From contig CP093830.1 in assembly GCA_033063855.1 (NCBI GenBank), positions 12,834,854 through 12,898,853 on the forward strand: a stretch of 64,000 nt of DNA, in the 5' to 3' direction. The stretch comes from Smittia aterrima. Taxonomy: Eukaryota; Arthropoda; Insecta; Diptera; Chironomidae. The notes beneath the pieces were generated by a model. It saw only the letters and a program-made list of their open reading frames with translations, was not told the origin of the DNA and did not search any database. Positions 29,397 to 43,400 of the stretch are shown piece after piece. Within the stretch, counting starts at the first letter, position 1; each line of letters begins with the position of its first letter. A program made the translations under genes and the position numbers.

Positions 29397-32300
29397 ACAA
29401 TAATTCGTGCTCCTTCGAGCCAATGATTCTCACATTCAATTTAATTTAAATCTCTTCTCGTTTGTCGTCTCATGCCTTACTAAATCTTTTATTGCCTTCT
29501 CCTCTATACGAAGTGATATGCTTAAAAGCGATTTAGTTACCGAGAGAACGAAGGTTGGAGAAGGAAGAAAAAAAAACGAAAGAGATTACACAACGACGAT
29601 AAAAAGATTGTCTCAGTGTCAAAACATGTCAATTAATACATGATTTTTAAATTGTCAACTGCAATCTCAGCTCGCGAGATTTACATATTATGCAGATGTC
29701 TTCAAAGTCAAGTAATCACCACAAAGTGATCACCTTTTCGTCGTCTTTCGTGAGAAACTGTAACAGCGAAGAAAGAGAAAGAAGTTGAATCGGTAGCTCC
29801 AAATCTTTCCTCGTCAAATACTCAACGGCAATTTATTTTTTATTCTTCTCTTTCTTCCTCGATTGCTTTCGAGTGTTGTGACTTAAACCAAAAAGCATTA
29901 CATTGACTCAGGTGTGTTAATTCATTCCAATCTAGATTAAAGACGATGCGCGACAGAAAACGTAAAAGCGTTGAAATTGATTTAATGGATATTGACATAA
30001 AGCCTTCCAAAGTGTAACACCTTGTTGACTTATGAAAATTGAATTAAGTAAGTGCTTGGGTTGCACAAGTTTGATTTGTGAGATGATGACATTTTGGAAT
30101 TAGCAACGAATTGCATTCTTTCACGCTTCGATTTCTTTTTTGAAATTAAATTAATTCGATAACATTGAAGATGAACGTGACGATTCGACTTTAGATTAAG
30201 ACTCGAAGGCAATGCCTTCAGAAGCTCTCAGGAACATCAAAAGTTTCTCTCATGAAATCAAGTTCGAATTGCGGAATGGACAGCATAGGTAAAGGCCCTT
30301 TTAACCTCTTCGTATCTTCAATAGCTTTTTCATAAACTAATAAATAGGATAAGCATGCGAGAGTTGTGTGCTGTGTATGTAGTCACGTCAATCATTCCTT
30401 TGATTTTAATTTAATATTTCACACGATTCGGAGCTTGACGTTATGAAGACGAACAACAAAAAGTTAGTAAGTTGAAGTAATGCAGATGCGAGACAAGCTA
30501 AGCATTGCCGGATGTCATAATGTGCAAGTCAGTGCTTCATGAAAATGACGAACGATATTTTCCCTCTTTGATTCCACCTCATAATGAAATTGCAATTTGT
30601 AATGTTCGTCTATCAAGCTGCTCGAGCATAAATCTCGGGCGCGTTCTTAACAGCAGCCGCGTCAAAATTACTTCAAGGTCAATGCTAGTGTGAAACACGA
30701 CGAAGACTTGTAATTAAATTTGCCTGAGTTTTAATTTAATTTTGTTTTCTCCACTTCTCAGACCTTAACGGAATGATTGGCAAGAAAACGCGCATCAGAC
30801 GTTTAGCAAACAAATGGAAATTTAATTAATAATTGAATGCACTTCGCACGATTCTTGTTTTTATGTTGATTCGAACGATTTTTATTTTGAAGTTTCGCAA
30901 AGTCATTGAGAAGTCTAAAAGCTCATCTCGATTCTGTGTCATTATTAATGATGTGCAGTTTGTATTGTTTCGAATCCATTTTTGAGCCGTTCAAGTCACC
31001 CACGCGAATAATGTCTGTCACTGCAGTGCTCGCTCTCTCAATGAAACTGTTGAAATTTATTTTTCCATTTCGCATTCTTTCAAGGCTCAAAAGTCAAAAG
31101 TCATTTTTCACGAAACAGCGTCGCCTTCACGACTGAAACCGAAATTAGTTTACCGAAATGTCTCTCGGGATAATTAATTGCATTCGCCTCGCTGCATGTT
31201 CTACATATCTCCTCCACCCGTGTGCACTCATTTGCCATTTAAAACGATAATCATAAAGCATTCATCTCGCTCCCAAGAGTCACAGGTACATTTCATTTGG
31301 GCCTCCGCTAAATGAATATCATGTCGGTCCTGATCTCTCTTCGCGTTCGCTCTTTGCCTTGCTTTTTTTTCCAACAATTTGTGATTTTGATGCATCTTTC
31401 GGCGACTCGTTGCAGCCAGCAAGAGAGCAATAACATAATGGAATCGGGTTCAATTTCCTTTCTCGTATCGGACGGAGCTCCATATAAACTCTTGCTCGAT
31501 CGCCTTCAGGGGCAAAGCAATTCATAAAACGAATTCATGTTATTTAATTTCTTTTCTCCTTTCTTCTTTTCTTTTTTTTTCGGGAACATGATGCTGATTC
31601 TTGATATCATCTCTCTCTCGTTTATATTGTCTTTGGTATCGTTGTTGTGACTGTCCGGATGATTCGGATGATTGGATGAGGCGTTAACATTAAACAGTTT
31701 TCACTTGCAATCGATTTTCGTTGAGAGAAATGAAAACGAAATGTACAAAATGATTGTTGGTCGTTTCAACGAGTTTCACGTAACTTGAGATGCTGATGGT
31801 GGTGATTACGATCGTGATCGAATAAGGCGATGAGTTGTTTAATGAAACATCTCCAACTCGATCTTCTTCAGACCTTTTCGTTGTCGTTGCTGATTTAATC
31901 ATCAGGAACTATAAACTTTTTTTGCTCTCGTTTTTGTCAGTCTTGGATTTTCCCAAGTTCCCTTAGACGATCTCATCTAAAATTTATTGCTGATAATTTC
32001 TCGCTCAAAGCAAATAAAAAATTGTAATTGTTAGAGGAAGAGATGAAGCAGAAAAAAATTAATTAACACCGAAAGTTACGAAGTCTTTAAGATGTTGGAA
32101 TTCAGGTTGACGATGGTTGGCTTGAATAGATTTCACATAAGAAACGAGAGAGAAGTCTTTTGACCTTCCAAGCTCATCATCCAATTAACTAAAACTCAAA
32201 TAGCCACGAAAAATATAAAAGCGAGATGATTTTTTTTTCATCTTCATCGTCTTCTCAGTCGCTTTAGCCTGAATTTTTTTTTCTACTGAGCTTCTTCTCT

Positions 32301-33130
32301 TCATGTGAAATACCTCCGCTGATGGCATTCACGACGAGCATCTAAAATTCGACTCAATAAAAATGACGATGATGTACTTACAATAATAACACAAGTACAC
32401 CTCATCGAAGCAGCGATTTCTCTTAACGTTTGTTTAATATTGAAAGCCATTGAGATTATTAGTCAACTGTTACCCGACTCACAGCGATTGTTGTGCGGTG
32501 ACAGTCGGAGAAGCTTTCATAAAAACCGCTGCGACCTCAACCATAGCGAATCGTTATCGGAAGGTTTTCGCTTGATTTTCTACGCGAATCACTGTCCGTC
32601 TAAGAGAAAAGACGACTTCATTCAACTTAAATTTTATGATTTGCGCTCAAAACAAACCGTTAAAGTCAAATAAAAGTTTCAAGTGATGAGACTTAAGCGC
32701 GAATTTCTACAGCGATCGCAATTGAATTTAATAATTCCGATATTTTCATCCTCTCATATTAAACGCTGTCATTTGCTATTCATTAAACTATTTCAGTTGA
32801 AACTGAGCAAACAATAAAGAAGTTTATTGTTTAATTAGCAAAACTCAGCGACGATGATTTCATCGAAAGAGTCGAAATCGGAAAAACATTTTTATGGGCA
32901 TGAGACAATTTCATTGAAAAAAAAAGCAAGACAAGGATATTTAGGACAGACATTAATAAAGGTTTTGCACAATTCCCTCATTGAAATTTGTAATTATTGA
33001 CGGTGACAAATGATCTGAGTGACACATCGAAACACAAAATGACAATGCAACTCCAGCTCCACTCGTTTTGTATCGTTTTCGGCGTAACATCCGTTCAATG
33101 ACAAAAAAGCACAAAAATTTATTATTATGT

Positions 33131-33146
33131 GAGAGAGAGAGAGAGA
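33131..33146. repeat. (GA)n microsatellite
   Basis: A 16-base pure GA run in non-coding DNA upstream of the knirps-family gene. Confidence 0.9.
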
Positions 33147-34817
33147 CAATAAAAAATTGTGTCGTGTCCATTGAAGGTGTTTCTTACCAAAAAAATAAAA
33201 AAAAATGTATTCAAAGCTCGAGGAAAAAAATCAATTGAAATCATCGGATGATATTAAATAAATTGAATTCATTAAGTGCGCGTTTTTACCGCGACTAGCG
33301 ATTTCGTTATTAAAAAATATTTTCGAGGCACAGCTCGAGGCTTTCGTCCGGTCAAGAGAGAAACGACGAGTAACTGAAATTGGTCTCACAAAACACAAAA
33401 TAATCTTGATTTATTGTAAAGAACTGTTGTTTCCTTTTGTATTTAGTGCAATCGTCGAGAACGCGATTCAAGCGGTTCTGAAAGTCATTTAGTTCGAGAT
33501 TACGCTGAAGATTATTTTTCCCGTCTTAACGAAATATTTTTTTTTGCTCATCACACGTCCGATCTGCTTTTGTGATCTTAATCTGTTTCTGATGCTGAAG
33601 ACTTTAATAATCTAATGGCGTTATACAGAAGGAGCCGAAGAAGTCATTCAATTATCAATTTTTAACCTTGAACGAAGCCTCGGCTTGATTATTCTGCTCC
33701 AGCTCTTCTTTCCGTGCCTTCGAAACATATTAAGTTTGGATTAAATTTAGATCAATAATTTGTTGTTTACTTGCCACTTCTCGCGGTCAGACAATGATAT
33801 AATTAACGAATTTTTTTTTACTTCTCGCCTCTCGATGGAAGCTTCTTTCAACCTCTAACAATCCGCCTTAAGCTCACCACAAAGGCCTAATTACTTTATG
33901 ATTTGCTAGTAAGCTGTGAAAATAGATCAACATTTGAGTCAATCTCGCTGCCGGGGTTATTAGCTTGCTTTGTGTTTCCAGATATTTTTTTTTCACACCG
34001 CGTTATACGGAAGGAACATTATGGCGAATAGAGAAACCAAGTAGAACAGTTTCTGGTCTTGCTTAACATAAAAAAGTCATTAAGTTATCGAGGCAGCTCG
34101 TTAATTCAAGTCGGATTTCTTAGACATCACTCTTTTACTCGCCTACACATCAAGCAGTCGTCGTGAGATGACCTCAACGTTGAGCTAAGAATAGAATGCA
34201 AATAAATATTGCATCAAAGTGTCGTTGGAGTCTCTCTCTCTTGCCGATGAAATGGAAATAGCGTTCACTGATTTTTATTTGAACTAAGCGATCGTTAAAT
34301 GTGAAGATATCCAAAGCGTAGCTCATTAGCATTAATCGAATATTTAATATTTGAGGGCTTTTCGAAATAATTGCGACATTCAAAAACGAAAATCGCTTTG
34401 AATGAACTTTACATTAATCTTTGAAAGATGTTTCAAAACTCTCGACCCTTGCATCGATTCGAAACTTAAGTCGTCGATCGGTCGCAAAACAAATTTGCTT
34501 CGCTAATTTAGCGAACATCGTTCGACGTTTCGATAATTGTATGTCATGTAAAGTAAACAATGAGAACACAAAATATAAAATCTCGTTGCCTCTTCTCGAA
34601 ACTTGTTCGTAAGTGCAATCATAAATTGTGTAAAAAGCAACGCTCGGATAAATAATTACAGTAGACGTTAATGAATTCAAATCGAAATCGAGCGATGGCA
34701 AGCAAAGTGAAAGCATCTTTTCCCTCATTTAATTAAAACTCGCCATCGTCATCCTCTTTTGCTCTCATGAGTGCTTGAAGACGTCTTCAGATGAAGTTAG
34801 CAGTTCATTTCTTATTC

Positions 34818-34833
34818 CTCTCTCTCTCTCTCT
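34818..34833. repeat. (CT)n microsatellite
   Basis: A 16-base pure CT run in non-coding DNA, about 2.6 kb upstream of the first coding exon of the knirps-family gene. Confidence 0.9.
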
Positions 34834-36898
34834 TCGCAGAATACGTCTTGAGCTTAAATTGCATTTTCTCGCACAATTTACATAAAAATGAAAAATTATC
34901 ATCGAATGGTTCGAATCGTTCTCAAAAAACTGCTATTAGCTTAATGCTGGAGCTTGGGGTGTTGTGATAAATGATAAGAGGCCAGGCTGTAAACGAGAAT
35001 ATGGCTTTGCCATTAAGACGAGCAATGCGATGTCGTTTTATCACTCGAAGTGTGTTTAATAAAGTTGGGGATTAACAACATAAAAATAAATTTCACGTGG
35101 CGGAAGCTGATCTTGAAATTCTAACGAATGAGCGCCAACTCGTTCAAGGATCGGCTTGTGCTATAAAATGGTAATTAATGAAATTAGTTGTCTAAGCGGG
35201 TGAGTGAGAGCCATAGTTGTCGGCAAATCTTCCAAGTTTGTTTATGATTTCAGTCTTAAAAGGAATTCCAGAAGTCAGTCGTTGATTTATGAACAAGTTG
35301 CGTTTAAACTTTTTTTTTGTGGCAGCAATTTGACGAGATCTAGAAAGCAGATTAAGATGATTTGCATTTTATGATGACGCCACTTGATTCGTCTCAGTAA
35401 TTTAATACATTTAAGTAATTTACTTGAAGCGTCTTCTCGAAGAGAAATAAAAGTCAAGAAGCTTGGGGCATCCAACTTTGGAGTTGTTCGATCGCTTTTT
35501 ACCTTCATTGCATTTTTATGCTCGTTGAAAATTCCACTTTTGTGGTGATCAATTATGTCAAAAGTGACAAATATGACCGAAAATTATTTATCGTCGTCTC
35601 TCAATTGGATTGACGCTTTACTGCGAGTCCCGAAGGAGCGAAAATTTTAATTATCTCACCTCGATAATAAAAATTGGTAATTCCACGAAAGTTTTATCAT
35701 TAAAATTTACGATTCGATATCTCATCTGAAGATTTAAATATCGTCGAACAATTAACTCAAGCTGACTTGACGATTTAAATTATCACACACAAAAGTTTCT
35801 CATTTCGTTTCTGAGTGGGAGATAAAATCAATTACCCCGAAAGCGATCGAATCTGAAATGAATTGAAATCCCTGCTGATTTTATTAGTAACCAGAAGAAT
35901 CGCAAGCGCAGCAGAAAAAAAAGTATACAAAGCACGAAACAAATCGATCGACATAAACATCGGATGAGAAATTGTGCGCACGGCGACTGCGCAAATGAAT
36001 AATGCATTTTAGTGCTACAAATTACTGACGAGCAGAAAGAGTCGAATGTGTGTTGAAGCTCATTGATAATTTGAAGCCGCTGAATTATTTAATTACGTTG
36101 TTGAATGAAACCTGCCAACTGCGGAGCAAGGCAATTAACCAATTGTCGGGAATGATCAGCAGAAAATTAAGTTTTCAACGCGCTAAAGTTTTAAAGTAAA
36201 ATAGCATCGAAGCTATCGACAGTCAAATTGAGTCTTAAAGAGCAAGCTCGAAATGATTCCGCTCGGCAATAAATCATGTCAAATCGAACTGCACATTGAA
36301 AGAAACGTTCATGAACTGTCAACGAGAGCTAACCCGAAGAAACGTTGATGAAGAAAAGTCTTTTCTTTCCTAAATTGGATCCCGCACAATTTGCCGCTGC
36401 TGATAAACATTTGAGTCGAATAAATCATTCGATCGCTCGTCAAATATGTCTTGCAGCAGCAGCAGCAAGCTTAGATCATAAATATTTGAAGTGGAATATA
36501 AAAGCAGAAACATATTGAATGAAATTAGCGTTTTGATAAATTGAATCAGCATCGAATCATCATTCAAAAGAGAGAAAACCAAACGAGTTTTGCGAAAGAG
36601 TTTCTTCTTCATTTGTTTCCCTCGCATTATAGAGAGATGAATTATGGATTAAATTAAATAAATATCTTATTGCCTTATTTCGCAATGTGTCTTCTCCATA
36701 AAGTATCTCACTGACTGAAGTCTGAGGTAAATAGATCAAAAGAGCAGCATTAGGGCGTCGTTTGTAAACAACGTTGGTCAAGAAAGAGTTTTTGATTAAG
36801 AAATTAAAAAATAAAGAAAGAAAATTGAAATATCCTCTTCGCTCGATAAAACGTAACTCACGAATGTCCCCATAAGAAAACTTGTTGCCTGAGTCTTA

Positions 36899-36915
36899 TC
36901 TCTCTCTCTCTCTCT
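36899..36915. repeat. (TC)n microsatellite
   Basis: A 17-base pure TC run, about 0.5 kb upstream of the first coding exon. It could simply be slippage. A GAGA-factor binding role is conceivable only by analogy with Drosophila. Confidence 0.9.
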
Positions 36916-37432
36916 TTCTATTTCTTTTTGTTTGCTACGAACAGACCTCGATTTGACAATCAATCTGCGTGCATCTCAAGCAATTGCAACATTCTTTTTC
37001 TTCAGTTCGCCTTTTGCAATTCATAAACTGTTTGCTTTTCTCGGGCAATCTTCTCTTGTGCGCTCTTTACGGAATAAAGATGAAATATTGTGAATTGATA
37101 TCTGTCACAAATTTGATATATCATCAGACGGTATGTCATCGAGCGAGGCATCATGAAGAATTTCTTACTGTTTCTTTTATTTTTATTTAAACGACAGATG
37201 AAATCGTCTCGCATTTTTATTGCTTCGTAAGTCGACGTTTATTGGCGCAAAATGGGAGGAAAAAAAAGCAACGGAGAGAAGGAGAACCTTGTGCTAAGCC
37301 TCACGACGAAGCAATTGATTCATTTCAGATGATGATTAATTCGATTCATAACTTAATTTTGATGGACTTGTTGATAAATGAGATCTTCACGATTTTTATT
37401 CTCATGAGTTTCTTGCTTTAACTCTATTTCAG

Positions 37433-40400
37433 ATGAATCAACAATGCAAAGTCTGTGGAGAACCTGCTGCAGGATTTCACTTTGGCGCGTTCACGTGTGA
37501 AGGTTGCAAGGTAAGTCTATGAATCAAAAAACTGCCCCAAGCGATCGCTTGCTCATAAAAACGAATGATTTCTGCGAACATTGCGGAAATCAACAAATAT
37601 CTTTTATCTCCATTTATAAAGATTTATGTCGTTTCGAATTTGTCTCAACGTTTTTAAACGGCAAAAGGCGTCAAAGCACTTTCATCGTTTCCTATTCTTC
37701 TCTCTCGGTCGTATAGAGATCTCGATGTAATTTAACTAAAGCGCGTTATTCCCCTTTAACAACCGTGAAATTATCTTACTTTGTTAACGAGAAAGCGACG
37801 TGCAGACGATCGCTCGTCGAGTTGCATTTTTTTAAGAGCAGAAAAATATTGCAAAAATTCAAATAACTTCACGGACTCGTAGGAAGCAAAAAATAGAAAA
37901 TACCTGCGCGCTCTTCTTCTTGCCGAGAACAACAGTCGTCCATATGAATCCGCTAAGACATTAAAGATTGTTTACAAATAAACATAAAAGTCTTGGCTTA
38001 TCATCAACTCGCGAAAACAGCAACTCACAGAAAAGTTGTAAATATTCTATTAATGAAGAGAAATACGCGAACCAAAGAAGGGAGCAAGAAGAAAAATGTC
38101 ATTTAGCTATTAACATAAATTTCCTAATCAACATCCGATGTCACGCAGTGAGAGCCAAAGCAGTACAGTTAGAGGTCGAGGGCGATTTTTTTTTGTGCCG
38201 AGAAGAAAATGAGCGAAGAAGAAAAAAATTCCTTTCCTGAATCACCGGCGACTTGGCGACTTCACTCATTTATCGTCGTGATTTTTGTGTGCGAGAAACT
38301 GTTGCCGTTGCTGTTGATGATGAAATCAGTCACTTGCCGTCTTACATTTTAACCTTTTGCGTCTTTGCCATAGAGCAACATCGCAACAGAAGATCAAATC
38401 CATTAAGTTCAGTACGAAACGACAATAAAATGTTGAAGTTCGAATCGTAAAAGAAATCGAATTCGTGATGGAAAGCGCTCAGGATGAGTGACAAAATAAA
38501 CGAAAGAGACACTCATTCGATCCATAAAAATTTACGAGACCAATCTCGCGCTTTTTTCAAACATTAGCAAACCAACAAAAAAAACTTTGGCTATTTCGAT
38601 TAAGAAGCTATTTTCTCTTTGCCATTTGTGATAGCGCGTGTGACTTATGGGTCGGTGTTTTGTTTTGACGTCGCCTTAAGCTGAAATGGATTTTTAAATT
38701 GAGATTAGTCCCATCCACTTTATTACATATTCAAATCAACATTTGAAGCAGTTTCGTGTGAATGCTAATATTTGTTAAAGACTTCAAAGATGCATCGACG
38801 TTTGATATTTTACTTAACAAGGCTACGAGAGTCATCCTCACTGTCGAGTTGTCAACTTTGTTGCATGTTTAATCAAGGTTGCGAATATTAATACAATTAC
38901 GATTAATTGAAAGAGGCAGAACATTCTTTAATGTTCTTTAATATCTGGTCGAGTTGTTAATGGGCGAGAAATGTCTTAATTTACTTCAAAGTCTTCCCGA
39001 AACTCAACTCGAGCATTACTTGTACTTAATGTCATCATGATTGTGTCTCATAAATTTATATGATGATGATACATTTGGATCTTCGATCGCGAGGCTAAAT
39101 CAAAGGAACCTATCACACTTTTCTTGATCGAGAAATCATTTTTATGAGTTTAAATTATTATAATTATTTGATTTCCAAAAGTTGCGTAAAAGGAAACTTC
39201 GAGAATGAAGTCATAAACATTAAAATTTATTTCCCGTCAAGAGTAAATCATTAAAATGTTCACTTTCTGGATCGCAGATATGATCGCGAGTTCCGAAAAT
39301 ATTTTCACGAAAGTCCACTAGAAATTTACGACGTTCCCGGTAATGATTAGCTTTGAAATTAAAATGAGTGCATGTGCGCCTCCTCTTCGTGCCCTAATTG
39401 CCGAAGCGTCGTAAAGAACTGATCCCGATTATTTCGACATAAAACGCAAATGGAAAATTAAAAACTTTTTCGTGTGCTCGCGAGAGAGGAAGGGATCTGA
39501 ATAAAATTGTTATGATTTCGTTTCGCTCGTCTTCTTCGTGTATGACTCAATTACGTGGCGAGAGCGCAGTTTATTTTCATGTTTCATGTTTATTTCCACC
39601 TTTTAGTCGGAATATTGTAAAGCGAGGGGCTTTCAGGAAGCATAACGTGCAATTCCCAGTTTCAGAATCATCATGAGAATGATATTTTTCTTCTTCTCAC
39701 CAAAGCGACGGTGCAATTTTGATGTCAGGAAGAGATGATTCGAGCGAGAAAACTGCATTTATGAGTTAACTAGTTTAACCTTTGTCAGACACCTTTTCTT
39801 TAGTCGCTGCTCGCAAAACCGTTTCTCGCTTCAACGGAGTGATTAATCTTGTGCATGAAAGTGTCGAAAAAGCGCTCATGACATGCAAACATTAACAGCG
39901 TTAATTGCAAACATGAACAGTTGAGACACGCGTGATAACCTTAAACAAGACGTCTAGCTAACGCCATAATCAACATGATCTTGATTATTCCCGAGAACGA
40001 TAAACGATCTTCTTTATCTCTTAAGTTTCATTCCTCTGCATGCTCATCTCGATTGCTCTGTTTTGCAGTGTAAACCGCTCGCTTGAGATTATCGTCGTGA
40101 GATAATCTTTCAAGTTATGTTTAATTCATTAGTCAAGGCTTTGCTCTATGAGAAAAAAGTTGAAAACTAAATCCTCTTTAATTGCATTTCCGTATCGATT
40201 CTTGAACAGGAATGTTGCGACAAATCTAATTAAAGCTTTGATCTGATAATTAGATAATTGTGAAACTGGAGCCGTTGATTGATCGGAGAACGCTCTGTGC
40301 ATAGCAAAACAACGAATAGCTTTGAAAATATAACTTTTAATTGATCAACACTTTCATTTGAGCTTCAACATTTTTTATTACGTTTCTCATATTAGTCGTT

Positions 40401-43400
40401 GAATCTCCACGCGATTCACAACTGGAAACTAATAAATGATCTTCATGAAATTTGATACGGAAACGTAACAAAGATAAAGTTTTTACGATAAAAGAAAAAT
40501 ATTTCATCGCCTCGAAATTGATAAACTAATTAAGAACAACTCATAAAGAAATATCGTTCGCTCGATAGAGGAAACCTAAGACTTAGTCTTTGCAATTTAA
40601 AATAAAATGGTGCCGTGTTGACGACGAGGACAAGAAGCGAAGGCTGACCAGCAATGATCTCATTCCCGTGATAAAGTAATGTCCCGATGATTAGGAATTT
40701 ATCAACAGATGTTAAGCTCTGCTTTTATTGATTTCTTATGATGATTTTCTGTGCTGTGAAATCATTAGTCCGAACATTGACGATCACATTTGCATGTAAA
40801 CGATCAAGATTGACAACGCGATGTATGATGATAACATTCGATATCAACGCGATCTTGTCTGCTGTAAATATTTTGACTTCATAACTTAATTTCTCGAAAG
40901 AATTCTCATTAAGAGTTCAAACTTTTTCGAAGCTTACAAGCATCACCATAAACACGCGGATGTATACAATCACAGATTATCGTGATCCGATTTGTAATAT
41001 TTTTTTTTCTTCTCCCTCTCTGGAGTTGTACAATATCTCGTCGGAATGATATTGCCATAAAAGGTTTTACACAATTTACTATTTAGAATTGCTCCGCTTG
41101 AAAAACTTAATTTTCCTCTTCTTCTTCTTGTTTCGTCTCTGTTGTCGATTCAAAACGAAAACGGAATGGCACAAAGCAGCAAGTGCCTTGCACAAGCAAG
41201 CACCACCGAACCATAATTTATGCCTTCTTGTTCATCGAACACCAAACGTGAAATCGCGATCAATTGTAATTGTTTTCATGGAAGCGAAGAGAGAAATATC
41301 GTTTCATCAAGTTTTCTGTGAGATTTTTGAAACATTTTGAACACTTTTGATCGCTTGTGGGAGGTTCAAAGCATTTATCAAATTTATTACATTTTCAGCT
41401 CTTTATGAAATGTAATTTAGTCTTTTCTCGTTTACAATGAACCGCTTTAGATCGAAAAGCTTAACTCTCATTTATCAAGAGACGTCGCGTAGGTGATTCT
41501 TGAAATGAGTCGAAATGTCAAAACACATATGAGAGCAGAACGATCGGTCTGACAATGTTGTAGAGCATTGTCTATCTCTCTTTCACTCTCGACAAGCAAT
41601 TATGGAAACAAAACGTCTCAGCAGCAGCTTAGAGTCTTGAGGCTGACACGGAATATTTACTGTCGTGAACTGAAATCGAATTAGTGACTGAATCGTTCCG
41701 AGCAACCTTGTAATGCAATCAATATTTACAATTCGCTTTGATGCTGTTTGTTCACTAGAATTCTTCACTTAAGCTCTTACCCAATGCTCGAGAATTAATT
41801 TAAATCGTTTTATGAACTCAGCTGCACTTTGTTTATTAAGTTGGTAGCGAAACTTTATGTTTCGTTTTATTGCCAAAGTGCCATTGTTGCCACCAAGCTC
41901 GTTATTTACATTTTATTGCCGCACTGCCCGCCCGTTAAATTGTACGAATGATCCAAATGATCACCTGCATTTCAATTGTTTTGTGCTATACTCTTAAACC
42001 GGATCAGAAAGAACTTTATTTTGATTTGGATTCCAAGCACATAACGTTTCTCAACTGCACTTATTAGTTACTTAAAAGATCGAGCAAACAATTACCGCTT
42101 TATGCATCAACCTTATGAATAAATCTCTGCAAATCACATTAAAGCTTGGGAGAGAGAGAGAGAACACACTCGATTTTCATTAGTTAACCTGTTGCCAATG
42201 TTAATTATCATTCATGCCATGGCATTACAGTTCTTCTTCTTATTCATTTATAATTTTTTTTTTCTGCAATTTTTCAACAACAAAATAGGCGAAGGCATTA
42301 TAAGCAATATGTCAACTCAGAGCTTCTTGATACTTTACGCTGAGCTTCTTAATAATAGAGACAACCTTGTTATTGAATTGAATATTTTAAGCGAGCGAGA
42401 CATGACAAAATATCTATAAATTCATTTAACCAACTTCAATGCTCGTAGAAACGACAAAACCGAAAGAATTGTGAGCGGCGAGAGAAATTAATGTTCATTT
42501 ACATAAAGCGACAGTCGTCGAAGAAAAATCTGATTCTATTTTTCATGAGCAAACATTTATAAATATTATTTAAAATATAATTTATGTAGTTGATGTTGCT
42601 TGATGGTGACCAGATGAAGGAGATTTCTTTGATCGAGAACAACTTTATTCTTAGTCACCCCAACTTGAGATTATTAAATCGACGGAACGAAGTAGCAAGA
42701 GAAGTTCAACGCTTGCCTCAACCGACAACATTTAATTTAAATGATTTAAATAAAGTCATAAGAAAGCCAAAGCCGTTTCGGCGCATTTCTCATCCTTTAA
42801 AGTTATAAAAACGAGAAAAATATTTTTCCTATTTATCAGAGGGCAGTTATGAATCGAGCTAATTTCTCAAATTGTCATAAGCTTGTCCGTCGAGTAGTAA
42901 AATGTCTAAGCGAAAACAAATAAAACATTTTTGTTCACAATGTTGCATAGCAAGCTGCGGGAAAAACGTGACGAACTTTGAAATTGAATTGAAACCAGCA
43001 AATCTATTTAACCGAGAGCCTTCAAGGCCAAAGTCAAGTGTGCTCGTTAACTTTTATGAGTTATGCACAAAATCTTATCTTGAAAGATTTTTTTAAAATG
43101 CAAGCACTTTGATTGAGATTTGCGATCGAAACGACGTTTAAAACAATAGCGAGATGAGATAATAATGATTGTTGTTAATGTCGATACTTCAATTCGGTTT
43201 CGCCTTAGTCGCGACTATCACCAGCAGACTATAACTAAAAACGTGTAGCAAATGATTCATATAGTTTAGATTTATTTTAGAAATCGTGAGAATGTTCGCT
43301 GTGCTTGCTGTCGAGATTTACACGGAGAGAAATGTAACTGGGCGTGATATTGCGCCGCCTCATCTGATCGCGTCAATGAAGACAATAAGCGTCGCAGTGA

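Larger units (their letters stand above)
29405..37432. other. Gene-poor stretch, proximal upstream region of the knirps-family gene
   Basis: No coding exon was found. The stretch ends in a pyrimidine-rich tract and AG (37431-37432) immediately before the start codon of the knirps-family gene. At least its last part is therefore probably an intron separating an untranslated first exon from the first coding exon. Dinucleotide runs occur at 33131-33146 (GA), 34818-34833 (CT) and 36899-36915 (TC). The core promoter could not be located. Confidence 0.5.

Noticed and set aside
34908..34918. GGTTCGAATCG, close to a tRNA B box
   Set aside because: No plausible A box or acceptor stem pairs around it. 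The upstream bases are too AT-rich for a tRNA.
42593..43096. Two small hydrophilic plus-strand frames in the large intron
   Set aside because: They look slightly protein-like (one ends in a basic, Pro-containing stretch), but I see no homology, no cysteine or repeat pattern that fits a family, and no promoter.
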